The notes under the pieces were generated by a model. That model searched no databases, was not told where the DNA came from, and saw only the letters and a list, made by a program, of their open reading frames with translations. The position numbers and the translations under genes are program-made. From Isoetes taiwanensis (Eukaryota > Streptophyta > Lycopodiopsida > Isoetales > Isoetaceae): 64,000 nt of DNA. Of the stretch, positions 11,807-23,793 are shown piece after piece (the first letter of the stretch is position 1; every line of letters begins with the position of its first letter). Where the stretch lies: assembly GCA_021234155.1 (NCBI GenBank), contig JAJEKV010000036.1, positions 1,312,777-1,376,776 of the forward strand, given 5' to 3'.

Positions 11807-12805
11807 TGCCCATTCGAGAATGCCGATCCGATGGCTCGGATCGATGAGATACTCTGCCCTGCTCTGTTCCATGTTCTCAATAGCAAAAAAAGCTTGGATA
11901 TAAGTTTATAAGATTACACATGGTTAAGCAAAGTTTCAGATATTGAATGAAACAACTTCAAGACAAAATGCTCTATACTACAGAGAATTTAACATGCATC
12001 ATACGGGAAGGTATAATCCATAACTCTGTTCTATATCTTACTTGCAAACTAATATTTGAGGTATATAAAGAGTTACTATGGAGCTTTGTTTTTGCCTGTT
12101 TGTATAATAGAAATTGAGTTTAAGAGGCCCTGTGGTTTTGAAAGCAGCGCCTTCTTCTTCCAAAAGTAGCTGCCTCCAGACGTAGTTCCCTTGCTTTTTT
12201 TAGCTGGTTTTGATTTTGTATTAGTACTCTTTAAGGAATTTATTGCCTTTTGTATAAATTAAAAAGTGTTGTAGATTCCATTATAAAGAATTTTTAGCAG
12301 GTTCAATCATAAGATGCAGAAGCTAACTCATGCTTTATGTAGACCCATGGTGATTGTGCTTGATTGGGGAGCTCTATTTAGAGATATGGCAAATCAGGGG
12401 CCAATTTGACATAGATGGCAAAACATTGTGTTGTCGGAGTTGCGACTACAGTGGAATTTGCGCCCCGGTAAGATTGTGGCCACATCATGATTACACTATA
12501 ACCAATCTATAGTTCTAAAATGACTTATCAAAGTCAAACTTTGACGTGACATACAATCCGACAATTTTTTATCCATAACATTTTGCAGGTTATAACAATA
12601 GATTCATTCAAGAGCTCTTTAAGTAAAGCTCATTGCAATAAGCAGGGATTTAGAAGAGAATTTATACAACATTATATTGGTTTTGCAACTGGCTAAAAAG
12701 CTTCTTCATGAAGAAAAAGCCTACACTCTTTGTGAGCAGATGTAGAAAGAGATAATGGATGGTATTGAATCAAAATGCAGGAGCCGCATATGCATGCCAA
12801 GCTAA

Positions 12806-12832
12806 TTTTTTTTTTTTTTTTTTTTTTTTTTT
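12806..12832 (-). repeat. Poly(T) run: likely poly(A) end of a minus-strand retro-insertion
   Basis: A run of about 26 T is followed by sequence whose reverse complement reads GTCAATAAAAAGAGTCTCACG. That places an AATAAA-type polyadenylation signal before a poly(A) tail on the minus strand. This suggests that the sequence to the right is a minus-strand L1 or retrocopy. Its parent is not identifiable. Confidence 0.55.
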
Positions 12833-12883
12833 GAAGGACGTGAGACTCTTTTTATTGACAAAACTCAGCTATCAAGATGAACG

Positions 12884-13327
12884 TTGAGCGCCCAAAACTC
12901 AGCGCCTGCTCCCAAGGAGGGAACCCCAATCCCGATGGATGAGGCTTTGTTCGAAGCTGTTCTCCAGGGATTGGGAATTACCTTTCCCCCCTTGGAATTG
13001 CAGGATTCTTTAGCTGTTTTAGAGGATCTGTTAACCATTGCAGTGGAATCTCAGTCTAGAATAGGATTCTGTAGGTTCGGGCTTAATTCTTTTTTTCTGT
13101 GCATCATTTGCTTTGATAGATCTGGCTCTCTGAGAGTCACAGCCCATAATTCTCAACCGTACGTAGCACTGGGAAATAGATTTGAACGTAACCTCTTCAC
13201 TATGAGTGCGCCACTCGAGTTTGGCATCAAACCTATATTTCACTGGGCGACATTCTTCGACCTCCAACCGTCCCAACATATCAGGGATCTTGATACAGTG
13301 GTTTGGAGGTATCTAGTTGCAAATTAA
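12884..13327 (+). CDS. Unidentified open frame (147 aa), doubtful
   Basis: This open frame starts MSAQNSAPAPKEGTPIPMDE and ends WRYLVAN. I recognise no domain, signal peptide or membrane segment beyond one hydrophobic patch (NSFFLCIICF). It lies next to the poly(T) run, so it may be the antisense of a retro-inserted sequence rather than a gene. Treat it as hypothetical. Confidence 0.2.
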   Translation: MSAQNSAPAPKEGTPIPMDEALFEAVLQGLGITFPPLELQDSLAVLEDLLTIAVESQSRIGFCRFGLNSFFLCIICFDRSGSLRVTAHNSQPYVALGNRFERNLFTMSAPLEFGIKPIFHWATFFDLQPSQHIRDLDTVVWRYLVAN

Positions 13328-13329
13328 CA

Positions 13330-14730
13330 GGTTTCGTGGGCCCCGAGCCAGATCTTGGGGTCCAGTTAGGGTAGGGTCAGATAGGCAAGTCTAGGATCAG
13401 TTTTTTTTTACGTGTTTTTGGGCAAAATTCTCCTCGGGGAAGGGGGAGTTATCATTGGCGCTTACTTTCAAATCTTTTCTTCTGCAAAATTCTCCTCGGG
13501 AAGGGGGGAGTTATTTAGCAAGGAAGATGGCGAATGGAACATTACTTTCCTTTATGGGAATGGAAATTATAAAGGGAAAGGTAATAAAGTCCGAATAAAT
13601 GGGATATAATTTCTTTCACTTATTCCCTTTGTTCATACAACCTTACTAAAGAAGGCCATTTTCATGGTCACGGTGCCGCTTTATTATGCTTTTTTTGGTG
13701 GGCAACCCGTAAAAACATCTACTCGGAATTAATTTATCTACTCCGGGCTGAATCATACCTCCGCAAGACCTCCCAGACAATAAGATAAAATCTTTGTGAA
13801 ATGAAACAATTATGAGGACCATTAGTAATAGGAAATTTTTAAACTCCGATCCTTATCTTAAAATTTTTTTATTTCTTAAGGAAGATGACTTAATGGAACA
13901 ACATTAGCTTGATCCAAATGGGTTTATATGAATAAATTAATTATTCATATGACACGATTCCCAATATCAAGATTATTGGAAGCCTTTATTTTCTAAGCGT
14001 AAATCCTTCAATTATTTTAAAAATGACTTATGGGATGTTTACATGCAAGAAATTAAAAACCTAATTAAAATTATATATATAGAGGCATCCTCGTTATGGC
14101 GGTCCCAAAGAAGCGCCACGAAAAAAAAACATGACGTAAATCTTAGGACCTTTTCTACATCCCCGTGGATTCGGGGGAGTGCATGAGGATGTTGGTATTC
14201 GGCTTGCAAGGAAAAAAATGGAGGTTATTAACGAGACTATTCGAACGGGAGGGCCAACGATAGGGACCTGGGTTTGGAACATTTTTGGTTACACGCAAGA
14301 ATTAGACAACACCCTTTACAAGCTTATCACAAGAAAACAGGGTCACACTAAAGAAGATTGTTTTGCAGCCTCAAGAACAAAGATCTTCGGGGCCTACATG
14401 GACGAAATGGTTAGCTTGGCAAAGGTTAAGAACCTAATTATTCATTTTGGGGCGGGATAAGGGAAAGCTCTAATGCAAGCATCGACTCATTAGAAGGTGG
14501 GAAGAAGCGAAGACCATGTGATCGAGAGGCATCGGAAAATCTTCATCGGCAAGGATTGGTCCCGAACGAACCAATTTGGAAGGGGTTTCTACATCCCCTG
14601 AAGTATATCGGATAAAGGGGAAGAAATCGGCAAAATGCAAAATCAAAGACTCAAAAGGGGTTTCTTTAACCCGGAAGAATTAAATGATTGCGGTGTGGGG
14701 ATTGTATGGAAGTCAAGCTCTCGAATAGAA
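13330..14730. other. No clear gene; small local repeat
   Basis: A short repeat, AAAATTCTCCTCGGG followed by a GGGGGAGTTAT block, occurs twice (near 13425 and 13487). An open frame at 14179-14460 (93 aa, MHEDVGIRLARKKM...) has no recognisable domain. It may be the 5' region of the L1 that follows. Confidence 0.4.
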
Positions 14731-14731
14731 T

Positions 14732-15926
14732 GTGCCAAAAACAAAGATTGGAGTTAACAAAATCAGCAACTCGATTCCGGTGGTCGGCAAAAATGATAAA
14801 ATAAAAGGTCCATCTCTTTCCCCTTCATATAAAAATATTCTTATGAAAGAGGGCCTTTTTGCTCCTCAACCGACTAACTTGGAGAATCAGAATGCAGTCA
14901 GTAGCAATTTTATAGATTTATATGGCATTCCTGACTCCTCTGCTTCTGACATGTTTACCAAGAATGCTATTTTAGTGCATTTCCCGCGGGTATGCCCAAA
15001 TCAAGGGGAGGTCAAGAACTGGATAACCAAATCCCAGCACATTCCTATTCTGTCTATTCTCAAGCTGGATAAAAAGACCTATCAAATTGTTTGCAGAGAT
15101 GAGGTCTGTGTTAAACAAATTTTAAGAAGAAAGCTGGACTTCATTAACAATGCTCCTTTTTATATTATGAATTGGTCCCCTTTCTTCATCCCTGGCTCGG
15201 AGAAGGAAATTCAAACGTCTACTTGGCTTTCTTTCCCGAATCTCCCTCCAGCCTTTTGGACTCAGTCCCATCTGTATACTCTCAGTGAACCTTTAGGGGA
15301 GGTCCTCGAAATTAATATTCCCCAAACTAACTTCCCTACGGTTTGTATCACCAAGAAAATAACTTCTGATTGGAAAAAAAAAGATAAAGATCAGAGTCAA
15401 GGCTGATGAGTTCATGGACCTCACCATTAATTACTCCAAATGGCCAATTCATGAACCTGCCTGTGACCCAGTGACTGCCCCGAAGCTTAAGCAGGTATGG
15501 GTCCCCAAGGTCAATGATAAAGATAACTCAGGGGTGGAAGTGAGCAAGGCGGAATCTGTTAAGAGCTTGGAGACCCAGATTACCACTGATCAGGGTAACA
15601 TTGATGAACTTCTACCCAAGGTGGAAATTCACGAAGATATGGTGGTCCTCATCAAGAATGTCAACCTGGCTGTCAGAGTTGACTCAGGCAAGTTTATATT
15701 CTCTTTTTCTGATTTTTCTAACCCCGCTCAGAAAGAAGTTGATAAGGCTTCACGGACGGAAAATCAGGATATTGGGAACACCCCTGACTCAGAAGACAAG
15801 GTATGGACAATAGTGAACAGAAAAAAGGGCAGAGGTAAGAAGAAGTTAAGTTTTAGCCCTAGCAGATCTAGTCCAAGAAAATTGACCATCCAAGCAGGGT
15901 TGGTTTCAGGGAAGTATAGGGTTTAA
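14732..15926 (+). pseudogene. L1 ORF1, DUF4283-type RNA-binding protein
   Basis: Residues about 70-205 have the DUF4283 pattern: AILVHFPRVCPNQGEVKNWI, then SILKLDKKTYQIVCRDE, then NAPFYIMNWSPFF and SFPNLPPAFW. In plant L1s this protein binds the element RNA in the ribonucleoprotein. The frame stops at 15406 just after an A-run (about nine A near 15376) and resumes in another frame at 15414, where a lysine-rich, charged tail follows. One slip in that homopolymer would explain the break. I see no clear CCHC knuckle. The second part ends with TAA overlapping the ATG of ORF2 (TAATG at 15924-15928), a compact arrangement often seen between LINE ORFs. Confidence 0.7.
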
Positions 15927-18010
15927 TGGATAGAGACATTAAATGTATTACCTGGAATCTCCAGGGTATTAACAATAACATTAAAAGGGAAAGATTGAAG
16001 GTTTGTCTATCTTCTCTCAACTCTGATCATGAGAAAACCATTAGTAAAACTCTTCCTCCTAATTATAGTATTTGGTCTATTCCTGCTAATGATACCTCTG
16101 CAGGTATTGCTATTGCTTGGAAGAACTATTTAAATATTTCTGACACTTATATGATCAACAGCAGGAATGGAAGGTGGCAGATACTCTTGTGTACCATTTA
16201 TAGGATTAGACTAGCTCTGATAAATATCTATGCCTTTAACAATCCCACTGAGAGAGTGGAAGTTTGGACAGGAGTTAAAAATAGTCTGGATAATATCGAG
16301 TATGATGAATGTATTCTGGGTGGAGATCTCAACATGGTTACCAATAGCTTCATGAGGAACAAGAATTTTAAACCTCTAAGCAGAAAGGAAAAGGAAGCTT
16401 GGCTGGATCTTACAAGTTGCCATAACTTAAATTTAGCCAGAACTAAGTCTGGAGCCTACAGTTGGACTGATAAGAGAATTGATCCCACTTTATGCCTTCA
16501 TGATAGATATTATCTATCTGAAAATTTGTGGAACCACAGTAACAGGGTCATTAATTTGGAAGGATACACTCTCTCGGATCACTATCCCCAGCAGTTATGC
16601 ATCACGGCTACCAATCAATATAAGAAAAAGAGGAAGACTTATTTCAAACTTAATACCAGTCTGCTGAATCATGATGAATTTATGGATAGATTACAAGAGG
16701 TCCTAGTTAGGTTTCCCAAGCCCACTGGCCAATCGGGATGGATGTTCTGGTGGATTCAAGTTGCCAAGGCTATCAAGAACTGGCTCAAGGAATGGGGGAA
16801 ACAGGTACATTGTGATAAACTCTCCTCCTTGCAGAAATTAAGAGATAGCCTGCCCAATGCTCCTGAGGAGGAAAAAAATAACATCAGAGTGGAAATTGAG
16901 AAGGAAGAGATCAAGATTGCTGAAGGGTGGAGGCTCAAAGCAAAGATAAGAGAAATCAAGGATGATGAAAGATGCAGCTCTAAATACTTCTTTGTAAAAG
17001 CCAAGGGCAAAATTAAAAAGAACCACATCTTTGAGATAAGGGTGGGGGATGAAGACATCACAAATGAGGATCAGATTAAAATTGCTGCAGCTAACCACTT
17101 CAAGAATATCATGGGTACCAATCAAGATAGTACCCAGGAAAATATGAATACATTCATTAACCTCCAAGCAAAGGTTAATATGGAGGAGAATTCCAGCATT
17201 GAGAAGCCTTTCTCCAATGATGAGTTATTTCATATTGCAAAAGAAATGGAAAAGGGTAAAAGTCCAGGCCCTGATGGGCTCCCAGTGGAATTTTTTATCA
17301 AAACATGGCCTATTTTAGGGGATTGCTTCACTAATTTGGCTAATGAGTTCAGGATTGTAAAATGCTTGGATGCAAGAATTAACACGAGCTTTATCACGCT
17401 CATCCCTAAAACTGATATGCCCACCTCCTTCTCGGATTATAGGCCTATTTCTCTAGCCAATGTGATTTATAAGATTATTTCAGGTACAATTGCCGGAAAG
17501 GCTTAAGGGTGTCTTTGGAGAGAATCATAAGTACTTCCCAAAATTTGCCTACTTAAAGGACAATTCATCCTTGACAATGTTGTCACAAAACTATGTTGGG
17601 TCCGAATTGGGCCAAGGATACCAAACAAGATGTTGCTCTTATCAAAATTTGGATATCACCAAAGCCTTCGACCGACACGGTAAGTTGGGGCTTCCTATTT
17701 AAATGTTGCAGGGCATTAGGTTTCTCGGACGAGGTAATTCTCCTTTTCAAAGCTATACTTTCAAATTCCAGATCTTCTGTTTTAATTAATGGAGAATGTG
17801 GCCCCTTTTTCCCCCTGCAAAGAGGGGTAAAACAGGGATGCCCACTAGCTCCATTCCTATTCCTTATTATTATGGAGGCTCTTCATGGTAAGCTAGAAGA
17901 AGCAAAGAGATCTAATATGATCCAAGGCCTCACCCTCCCTGAGAATGGGGAGATGGATCAACTTTTAAATGGACATTTTGCAGATGATACTTTCCTCCTA
18001 GTTTCGATGG
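15926..18010 (+). pseudogene. L1 ORF2, endonuclease and N-terminal RT
   Basis: The first ~230 residues form an APE-type endonuclease: ITWNLQGINN, GGDLNMV, GAYSWTD and LSDHYP are visible. The segment that normally carries the catalytic Glu (QETxL) is missing between residues about 30 and 40, so the nuclease looks dead. RT follows: KGKSPGPDGLPVEFF, NTSFITLIPK, SDYRPISLANVIYKI, then a frame change near 17490. After it come KPSTD/ITKAFD, QRGVKQGCPLAPFLFL and the catalytic FADDTFLL at about 17980-18000. The insertion begins right after VSMEG. Confidence 0.85.
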
Positions 18011-18039
18011 AAGGAAGGAAGGAAGGAAAAAATTTTAAG

Positions 18040-18200
18040 GTCCACGGAACCCAATCGGGTTATGGGACCAGAACACAAGAAGAGGGCATGAGCCCCAACA
18101 GAACTCGGGGGCTGAGCCCCCTAACAAATCACAATACTGAGAACAAAACCAGCGGGCATAAGCCCAAGCAGAACTCCGGGGCTATGCCCCATGTCAAATA
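18040..18200 (-). repeat. Two tandem hairpin pairs near the insert's 3' end
   Basis: On the minus strand the pattern GGGGCnnnGCCCC, GAGTTCTG, then (G)GGGC-TYAT-GCCC occurs twice about 78 bp apart. This gives four short GC hairpins (GGGGC-ATA-GCCCC, GGGC-TTAT-GCCC, GGGGGC-TCA-GCCCCC, GGGC-TCAT-GCCC). Confidence 0.75.
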
Positions 18201-18793
18201 ATAATATAGACAATAAAAGGAGGAGTTAAAAGCCAAACCAAAACCGAAACCAAAATGGAACCGCAAAGCACAGGGCTATACAGAAATTGCCCACGGATCA
18301 AGTGGCCAGCGATCTCGGATGACAGCCTGGCCCCCTCAGATAACGGCCCACTTCCGGCCCGTAGGGCGAGCCTCACGGACCGACATAATTCTCCCTTTAG
18401 TCTGCAGAGTCGTATGGGGGGAGGAGTCTTCCCGGGCCGAGAAGGCGGTTCCTTTCAAGTGATTGCCATGCCGTAGAATGTGCGCGGTCGCGGGCCGGGG
18501 CATCTCGAAAACAAACTAGCGAGGTGTCGGGGCGTCGGGTCGTCTTTGCTCCAACTTCGATGTCTTTGAAAGGATGCCCTCTGCCAGTATGTGCATCACC
18601 TCGATGAAAAAACGGGTCTACCTCCGGCAGTAGCAAGAGTGTCACTTTCGCCTCTTCAAGACCTACAATGCGGAGGCTCAGGCGATGTTTGCTCTGTGGC
18701 TTGCTGCGGGCTTGACCGGGCTCGAATCACGGGACCTCTGGCGCAATGGGCAAACAATCCTCCGTTGACGGCCGGGTGGACCTAGATAATGTA

Positions 18794-19210
18794 TTATCCT
18801 CTTGGGGCATGGCATGCACATGTACGCATCGCCGATGGAACATTGCTATGCTTCAATCGAATGTGGCCTCCCGACTGCAACAATATCTCTAAGAGCTGCA
18901 CCCAGCTATCTAAAGGTAACTGAGCAGATGTTTCCGTAAAAGTAACGGTAGATTGGAGCATGCGGAGCCTGATCAACAGTTCTGGGGGCAAGCAAGGAAT
19001 CCGAGCAGCAATTCTATCCAAGGCTGCAACTGAAGATGCAGTAGAATCTGATTGCATGAGGAGAGGACGCTGGGGCCCAAAAGAAGGGGCTGCCTGAAGA
19101 TAGGGTTCAATTGTGGGGTCATAAGGCTTATCAGAGGATGGCATGGGCACCTTAATGAGATTCTTTGCTTTGCGCGTCTCCCTGGCCATGCGCTTGATCT
19201 TATGGGTCAT
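18794..19210 (-). CDS. Hypothetical ORF of the inserted LINE-like element
   Basis: This frame codes for 138 residues starting MTHKIKRMARETRKAKNLIK. The N-terminus is strongly basic and the middle is hydrophobic and leucine-rich (LPPELLIRLRMLQST). No domain is recognised. By position it could be the start of an ORF1. It may be just an open frame. Confidence 0.3.
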   Translation of the reverse strand: MTHKIKRMARETRKAKNLIKVPMPSSDKPYDPTIEPYLQAAPSFGPQRPLLMQSDSTASSVAALDRIAARIPCLPPELLIRLRMLQSTVTFTETSAQLPLDSWVQLLEILLQSGGHIRLKHSNVPSAMRTCACHAPRG

Positions 19211-19566
19211 GTTTTAACGCTGTAGCAGACAGGACCAGAATTGGGCAATGAATTTGAAATAGGAACAGGCCAAGGCAAGCAGAAACAGATAGGAGAATAG
19301 AGAGCAATATAGCTGGGCAGTAAAATCAATCAAACACAACCAAAGCAGACCTGGGCCTTCGATAGGAGGCTGCAGAGACAAGAGACAGGTGCCAAAACCA
19401 GACCTGGGCTTGATGCGCAGATGCTGGGAAAGTTGGATCGATCCGCAAGAAAGGAGCCCCTGGGAACCGAATCGGCCTTGAACTGGCGTTGGAGCCTCTG
19501 CTACCGCTTCAAGGGCTGGCGCCCAAGCGCCAAGATTCTGAGGCGGCGCCCAGGAGGGGAAGGGCG

Positions 19567-21110
19567 GGACAATAGATCACTTATCAACACTCAAAGCATC
19601 TTGGAAGAATTTGGAGTAGCCTCGGGATGCAAGATCAATCCTCTCAAATCTAAAGTGGTTGCCAGGGATCAGGTAAAGGGAGAGCAAACAGCTGCTCTCC
19701 TAGGGTGTAAGTATATCCTTCCTACTAATGCTTCCAAGATTTTAGGAATTCCCTTAGTCCTTAAAGGTAGTCCTTCTGATATATGGTCTGATATTATTGA
19801 GAAATTTCAAAGGAAAGTGGACAGCCTAAACTCCAAATATATTTCTAAGCAGGGCAGGGCCATAATTGCAAATTTTGTCATTTCTTCCTCTCATGTTTAC
19901 CAGTCATCTGTCATTCTTGCTCCTAAGAAAGTAACCTCCAAACTTCAGAGCATTATTGGGAGATTCATATCCTGTGGGCAGAACAGAAGATGCTGGACTC
20001 CTGTGGCTATGGAGGAATGTTGTAAAGGCAGAGGTCTGGGGGGTCTAGGTGTCATAAACATAGAAAAGCAGGGGATTGCTCTTGCAGCTAAGTATCTGTA
20101 GAAGGCAGCCTATGATATGATCAAACACCCGATTTCTATTATCATAAGGCATTACTTAAGCAGATGTCTTTCTTATGGGTGGAGGAAGCTAAATCTAGTG
20201 TTGCCTCATGCTATATTTTTTCCAATCAAAGTTCCAAACTCTATCCCTGGCATAATCAAGAAATGGATCAGAGCATGGAATCTAGTTAAAGGCATGTTTT
20301 CCTGGAAAGAGGGGTTATCCATGGATCAATCTATTTTTTGGAATCCGGCTCTCCTTACTAATAATGCCTCCTTATGTTTAGCATGCCACTTTTTCGGAGC
20401 AGGCCAGAATTTGGGGGAGCAAAGGCATCCATGTCATCATAGATATGTATGATGACCAAGGTATCATCCCCTTTCATCTTTCAGCCCTGGAGGGGGAAGG
20501 GGAAGAAACGGAATTGCTGTATAATAATATATGCACATCGCTCTCTCAGGGGACTTGGTCAAATGATGAGGATAACTGGAACTATAATGGTATCACGGGT
20601 TTCAAGGTTAAGAATGCTTACAGATACCTGATGAGAGACCAGAAGCTATCCATTCATAGCAAGTGGCAGACAGATGAAGTGAGATGCATTAAGAATTTAA
20701 AATTCATGTGGTCGAGTCCTATCCCCCCAAAAGTGAAGTCTTTTATGTGGCAACTCTGGCATAGAGCTCTGGCCACCAATCATAAAAGATATAGAATTCA
20801 TATGACAGATTCGGATGTCTGCCCCAGATGTATCGATCCACGGGGAAGATGAAGAACACCTCTTTAAAGATTGTCTCTGGTCGGAATGGGTCCTTGAGCT
20901 TGCTTCTAATATCTTTGGATATAACCTTATCATGGCTAACCCGCTGGAGTTCTTTTTGCCGAATAATCCTATCGATTGGAGGATCTATATCCTTCTCTGA
21001 CGTATCTGGAAGGGGAGGAACAACTTTATCTTTAACTGCGAGATAACTCACCCGGAGGCAATCATCAAACAAGTTCAATACGACATCAGATGGATTTCAG
21101 CCACTTTTTA
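19567..21110 (+). pseudogene. L1 ORF2, C-terminal RT and zinc-binding domain
   Basis: This is the continuation of the split RT: SLINTQSILEEFGVASGCKI, LGCKYILPTNASKILGIPL, GRAIIANFVISSSHVYQSS and the RCWTPVAMEECC/GGLGVINI block, all typical of the thumb region of plant L1s. A frame change near 20101 leads to the segment with WIRAWNLVKGMFSW. The C-terminal zinc domain (FKVKNAYRYL, PPKVKSFMWQLWHRA, CPRC, DEEHLFKDC) follows, with another frame change between CPRC and EEHLF near 20845. The last part, RIWKGRNNFIFN, ends ORF2. Confidence 0.85.
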
Positions 21111-21674
21111 GACTCAATTCTAATTTGTATTCTTCTCATATTTCAGGTATTATCTTCATACTGGTGCGCAAACTCAAATGGAAGAAGATTGATGCAGATA
21201 CTAATCAGCAATGGATCAAAGTGTTCGGCCCTCCCAATCTCTACAACCATGAGGAGCCATGTCTTTGTAACTGCTGTTGTGATCAGAATCCAAATGCTAG
21301 AAGAGATTTGCTTTGTGAGGCAAAAGATAGTAAGGGACGGCTCAACATGGCGAAAGCAGAATCCTGTATGTGCCCATTCTGTGTACTATCAGTCATGGTC
21401 AGAGGCAGAGGCAGCAAACCCAGGAAATCCAACCTCAGGTCTTACTTTTAGTGGACATCCATGTATGCAGACGATACAGAGTTCAGATAACATGCTCCAG
21501 GATATTTTGAATATATTCCATAAACACATACATTATAGGGTTAAACTTCCCTCTAAAAAGTTTCTTCTTTTTGTTACCTTAAACAGGGTTATACTTCCCT
21601 TCAAAAAGGATCTTTTGTTAACTTATACTTTATAATTAATATATAAACTCGCCTTCAATCAAAAAAAAAAAAAA
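21111..21674 (+). other. L1 3' UTR and poly(A)
   Basis: Non-coding sequence after the ORF2 end closes with TCAATC and about fourteen A (about 21660-21674). A short imperfect duplication, GGTTAAACTTCCCTC/GGTTATACTTCCCTT plus AAAAAG, lies near 21539-21607. Confidence 0.7.
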
Positions 21675-21689
21675 GACAAGAACAAAGGC

Positions 21690-22870
21690 ACAATACACAA
21701 TGCACAGACAGAAATAAAACCCTAGTGGATAGACTGACCTAACTAGGCACAAACACCCGTCTATGCATAAGAAGAATACTGTAAATACGTCTGCCAAATT
21801 ACCTCTTTCTTATCATCAGCTAGAGATGAGCAACAATAAGCTTTAGTAATCTTCTGCGGAGCACAACGAAGAAGTTGCTGATCAGAGATGTGTGCACCTT
21901 GGAAAATACAGAAACGTCGCCTCTGCCAGATAGACCACAAAATCCAACTAGAAGCAAGATGAAATGCCCGCATACACAAGTTAGGCCAAAAAGGGGGGAT
22001 AAAATGCCAGCAGGATCTCCTGGCTAGTGAGAGACACACTGAAAAGAGTGAACAACCATGCCCAAGCAAGCCATACATGATCGCACAAGAAGAAGCAGTG
22101 TTCAATAGTCTCAACACATTGGCCACAGAGAGGGCAATGATCTGAGACTCTAGGGTTCATCTTGTGAACTAACACATTCACTCGAACACATATATGAAGA
22201 ATTTGCCATCACAGCACTGACACTTTAGGGTGGAGCAATTTATCCTATGTCCACATTCAAACACTTTTCCACTGTGGTTGAGGAACTTGAAGATGCCAGT
22301 GTTGGGATGGCGGAGAGGCTCACAATCCAAAAGCAGCCTGTACGTAGAAGAAACAAACTTTTCTGGCTTAATACGTGCATCACATACCCAAATAGACACA
22401 TCAGCCTGTGGTTGTTGCACAATGGATGGCAAAAAATCAGCCACTCCAGCCTAGATTTGCCGATCCCACATGTATAACATAAATCTCGTCTGAAAAGCCT
22501 CCCATGACAAAAGATGACCAGAATCATACCAAGCTGCGATCGTTAAAACCCCAGCTAGCCGCCAATGTCGTTGGGTCTTTGGATGTACAAGTGCACATAA
22601 AGACTACTGATCATGCGTACCTTGCCAGGGGAGCCATCAGCATGGCATTGACAATGAAGCACAAGCTTGGGGATTAACATGGAATAAAGATCTAACCGCA
22701 TCCCAGGAAGCAAGCAGACCTTTAAGGAATGGGGAAGCATTTGGATATGGATGCAGAGGGTACAACAAGGCCGATGGGAGACTAGGCTTGATAGTTGTCT
22801 TGTAAAAAGGGAGACATTGCAGAAGTGATTGCCGCACTTACCTTAAGCCAGGAGAGTCATCTTTACCAAG
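21690..22870 (-). mobile_element. 5'-truncated L1 LINE (minus)
   Basis: The minus strand carries the 3' part of an L1 ORF2. The zinc-binding tail reads NPRVSDHCPLCGQCVETIEH then CFFLCDHVWLAWAWLF, and a frame change leads to ASSWILWSIWQRRRFCIFQG, the usual WxxWxxRRxxxF end of plant L1 ORF2. The upstream segment (22178-22444) has the W..DARIKPEKFVSSTYRLLL pattern that precedes the zinc domain. RT is absent, so the copy is truncated. The plus-strand L1's poly(A) ends about 20 bp from its 3' end, so the plus-strand L1 probably landed in or beside this older copy. Confidence 0.75.
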
Positions 22871-23793
22871 GAGGAGCCTCCAAATGAACTTTGAGATCCT
22901 AATCTAACTTTGCAGACGGAAGTCCAACATTAGCTAATATGATTACCTCACATGAAACGTTAAAAGAAACAATGATGTCTAAGAGGCAAATTGGATATGC
23001 AGCCTGTAAATAAAGCCCTTGGAGATCCTGTATATTATAGAAATGAGCATCGAGGTAAGGAGTTTTGCTGCCAATCTATTTTCAATATCCAATGTGAGTG
23101 GAGTGACAAATTTCTCATGATTCTGTCGCATATATTATATAGCTTATTCTTTTTGCCACATATAGTAGATTTTCTTTTGAAAATTACAAGAGTCTTCAAT
23201 CAATAATGCTACCAATCTGTTTTTTATCCAATTGATTGGATTGGCAAATTTTCCATGATTATGCTACAGATCTAGTTTATTGTGAGTTGTTCACGATGGG
23301 ATTTTATGGGCGAAATAGCAGCCGTGATGTATACATACACAAATTAACCACATAGAAAGTGTGGAGGCTCCATTTACGGATTAGTTTTAGAACCACACCA
23401 AGTTTTGGTGCAAATCAAAGCAAAAAGAGGTTGAACCTAAACGTCTAGGTCAAGACAATGTTAAGCAACCCAAGTTTATAACAAAGCTTTCATACACAAC
23501 ATTTTTTATCCCTACTGTTGCAGAACAGAAAAGGAAGGATAAGGCTTGAGAGAGAGTATTTTTATCGCATGATAGAAGATGGAGCAATTTCACAATCAAT
23601 CTTCGTATTTCAAATGGTAAATGTATGTACTCAATATGTCAAATGAAGAACATTTTTCTTTCTCATAATAGTTCAAAAATAGTCTTTTTTATTTCGTATA
23701 AAGGCCTTATTATATATAATAGTACGTTTTGGTACAAAGTTTAGTGTTTTGAAATGAGTTATCATGTATGTGGTTGATTGCATATAATAGTAC
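22871..23793. other. Gene-free interval
   Basis: Short frames only. No recognisable element or gene. Confidence 0.45.

Larger units (their letters stand above)
18013..19567 (-). mobile_element. Minus-strand LINE-like insertion in the L1 RT domain
   Basis: The L1 RT frame stops making sense at about 18013 and resumes at about 19567. On the minus strand the insert ends with GGTCCCATAACCCGATTGGG, TTCCGTGGAC, CTTAAAA and then (TTCC)n. This closely parallels the LINE ends at 29.5 and 48.9 kb (GGTCCCATGACC..., CTCCGTGGAC, GTTAAAA, (TTCTA)n). Just before the end are four GC hairpins in two tandem sets. A GC-rich leader and one 138-codon ORF sit at the other end. No EN or RT fits in 1.5 kb, so this is an internally deleted or non-autonomous LINE. 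The target-site duplication is unresolved. Confidence 0.65.
14732..21674 (+). mobile_element. L1-type LINE, long, decayed, interrupted
   Basis: Domains appear in the canonical plant-L1 order: ORF1 (DUF4283 type), ORF2 endonuclease, reverse transcriptase and a C-terminal zinc-binding domain. An A-run at about 21660-21674 closes the element. Stops and frame changes break ORF1 once and ORF2 several times. A separate insertion splits the RT domain at about 18.01-19.57 kb. I found no target-site duplication; the true 5' end may lie before 14732. The element cannot be active. Confidence 0.85.

Noticed and set aside
14179-14460. 93-aa ORF before L1 ORF1
   Set aside because: No domain or homologue recognised; may be L1 5' UTR. 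Mentioned only as part of the interval.
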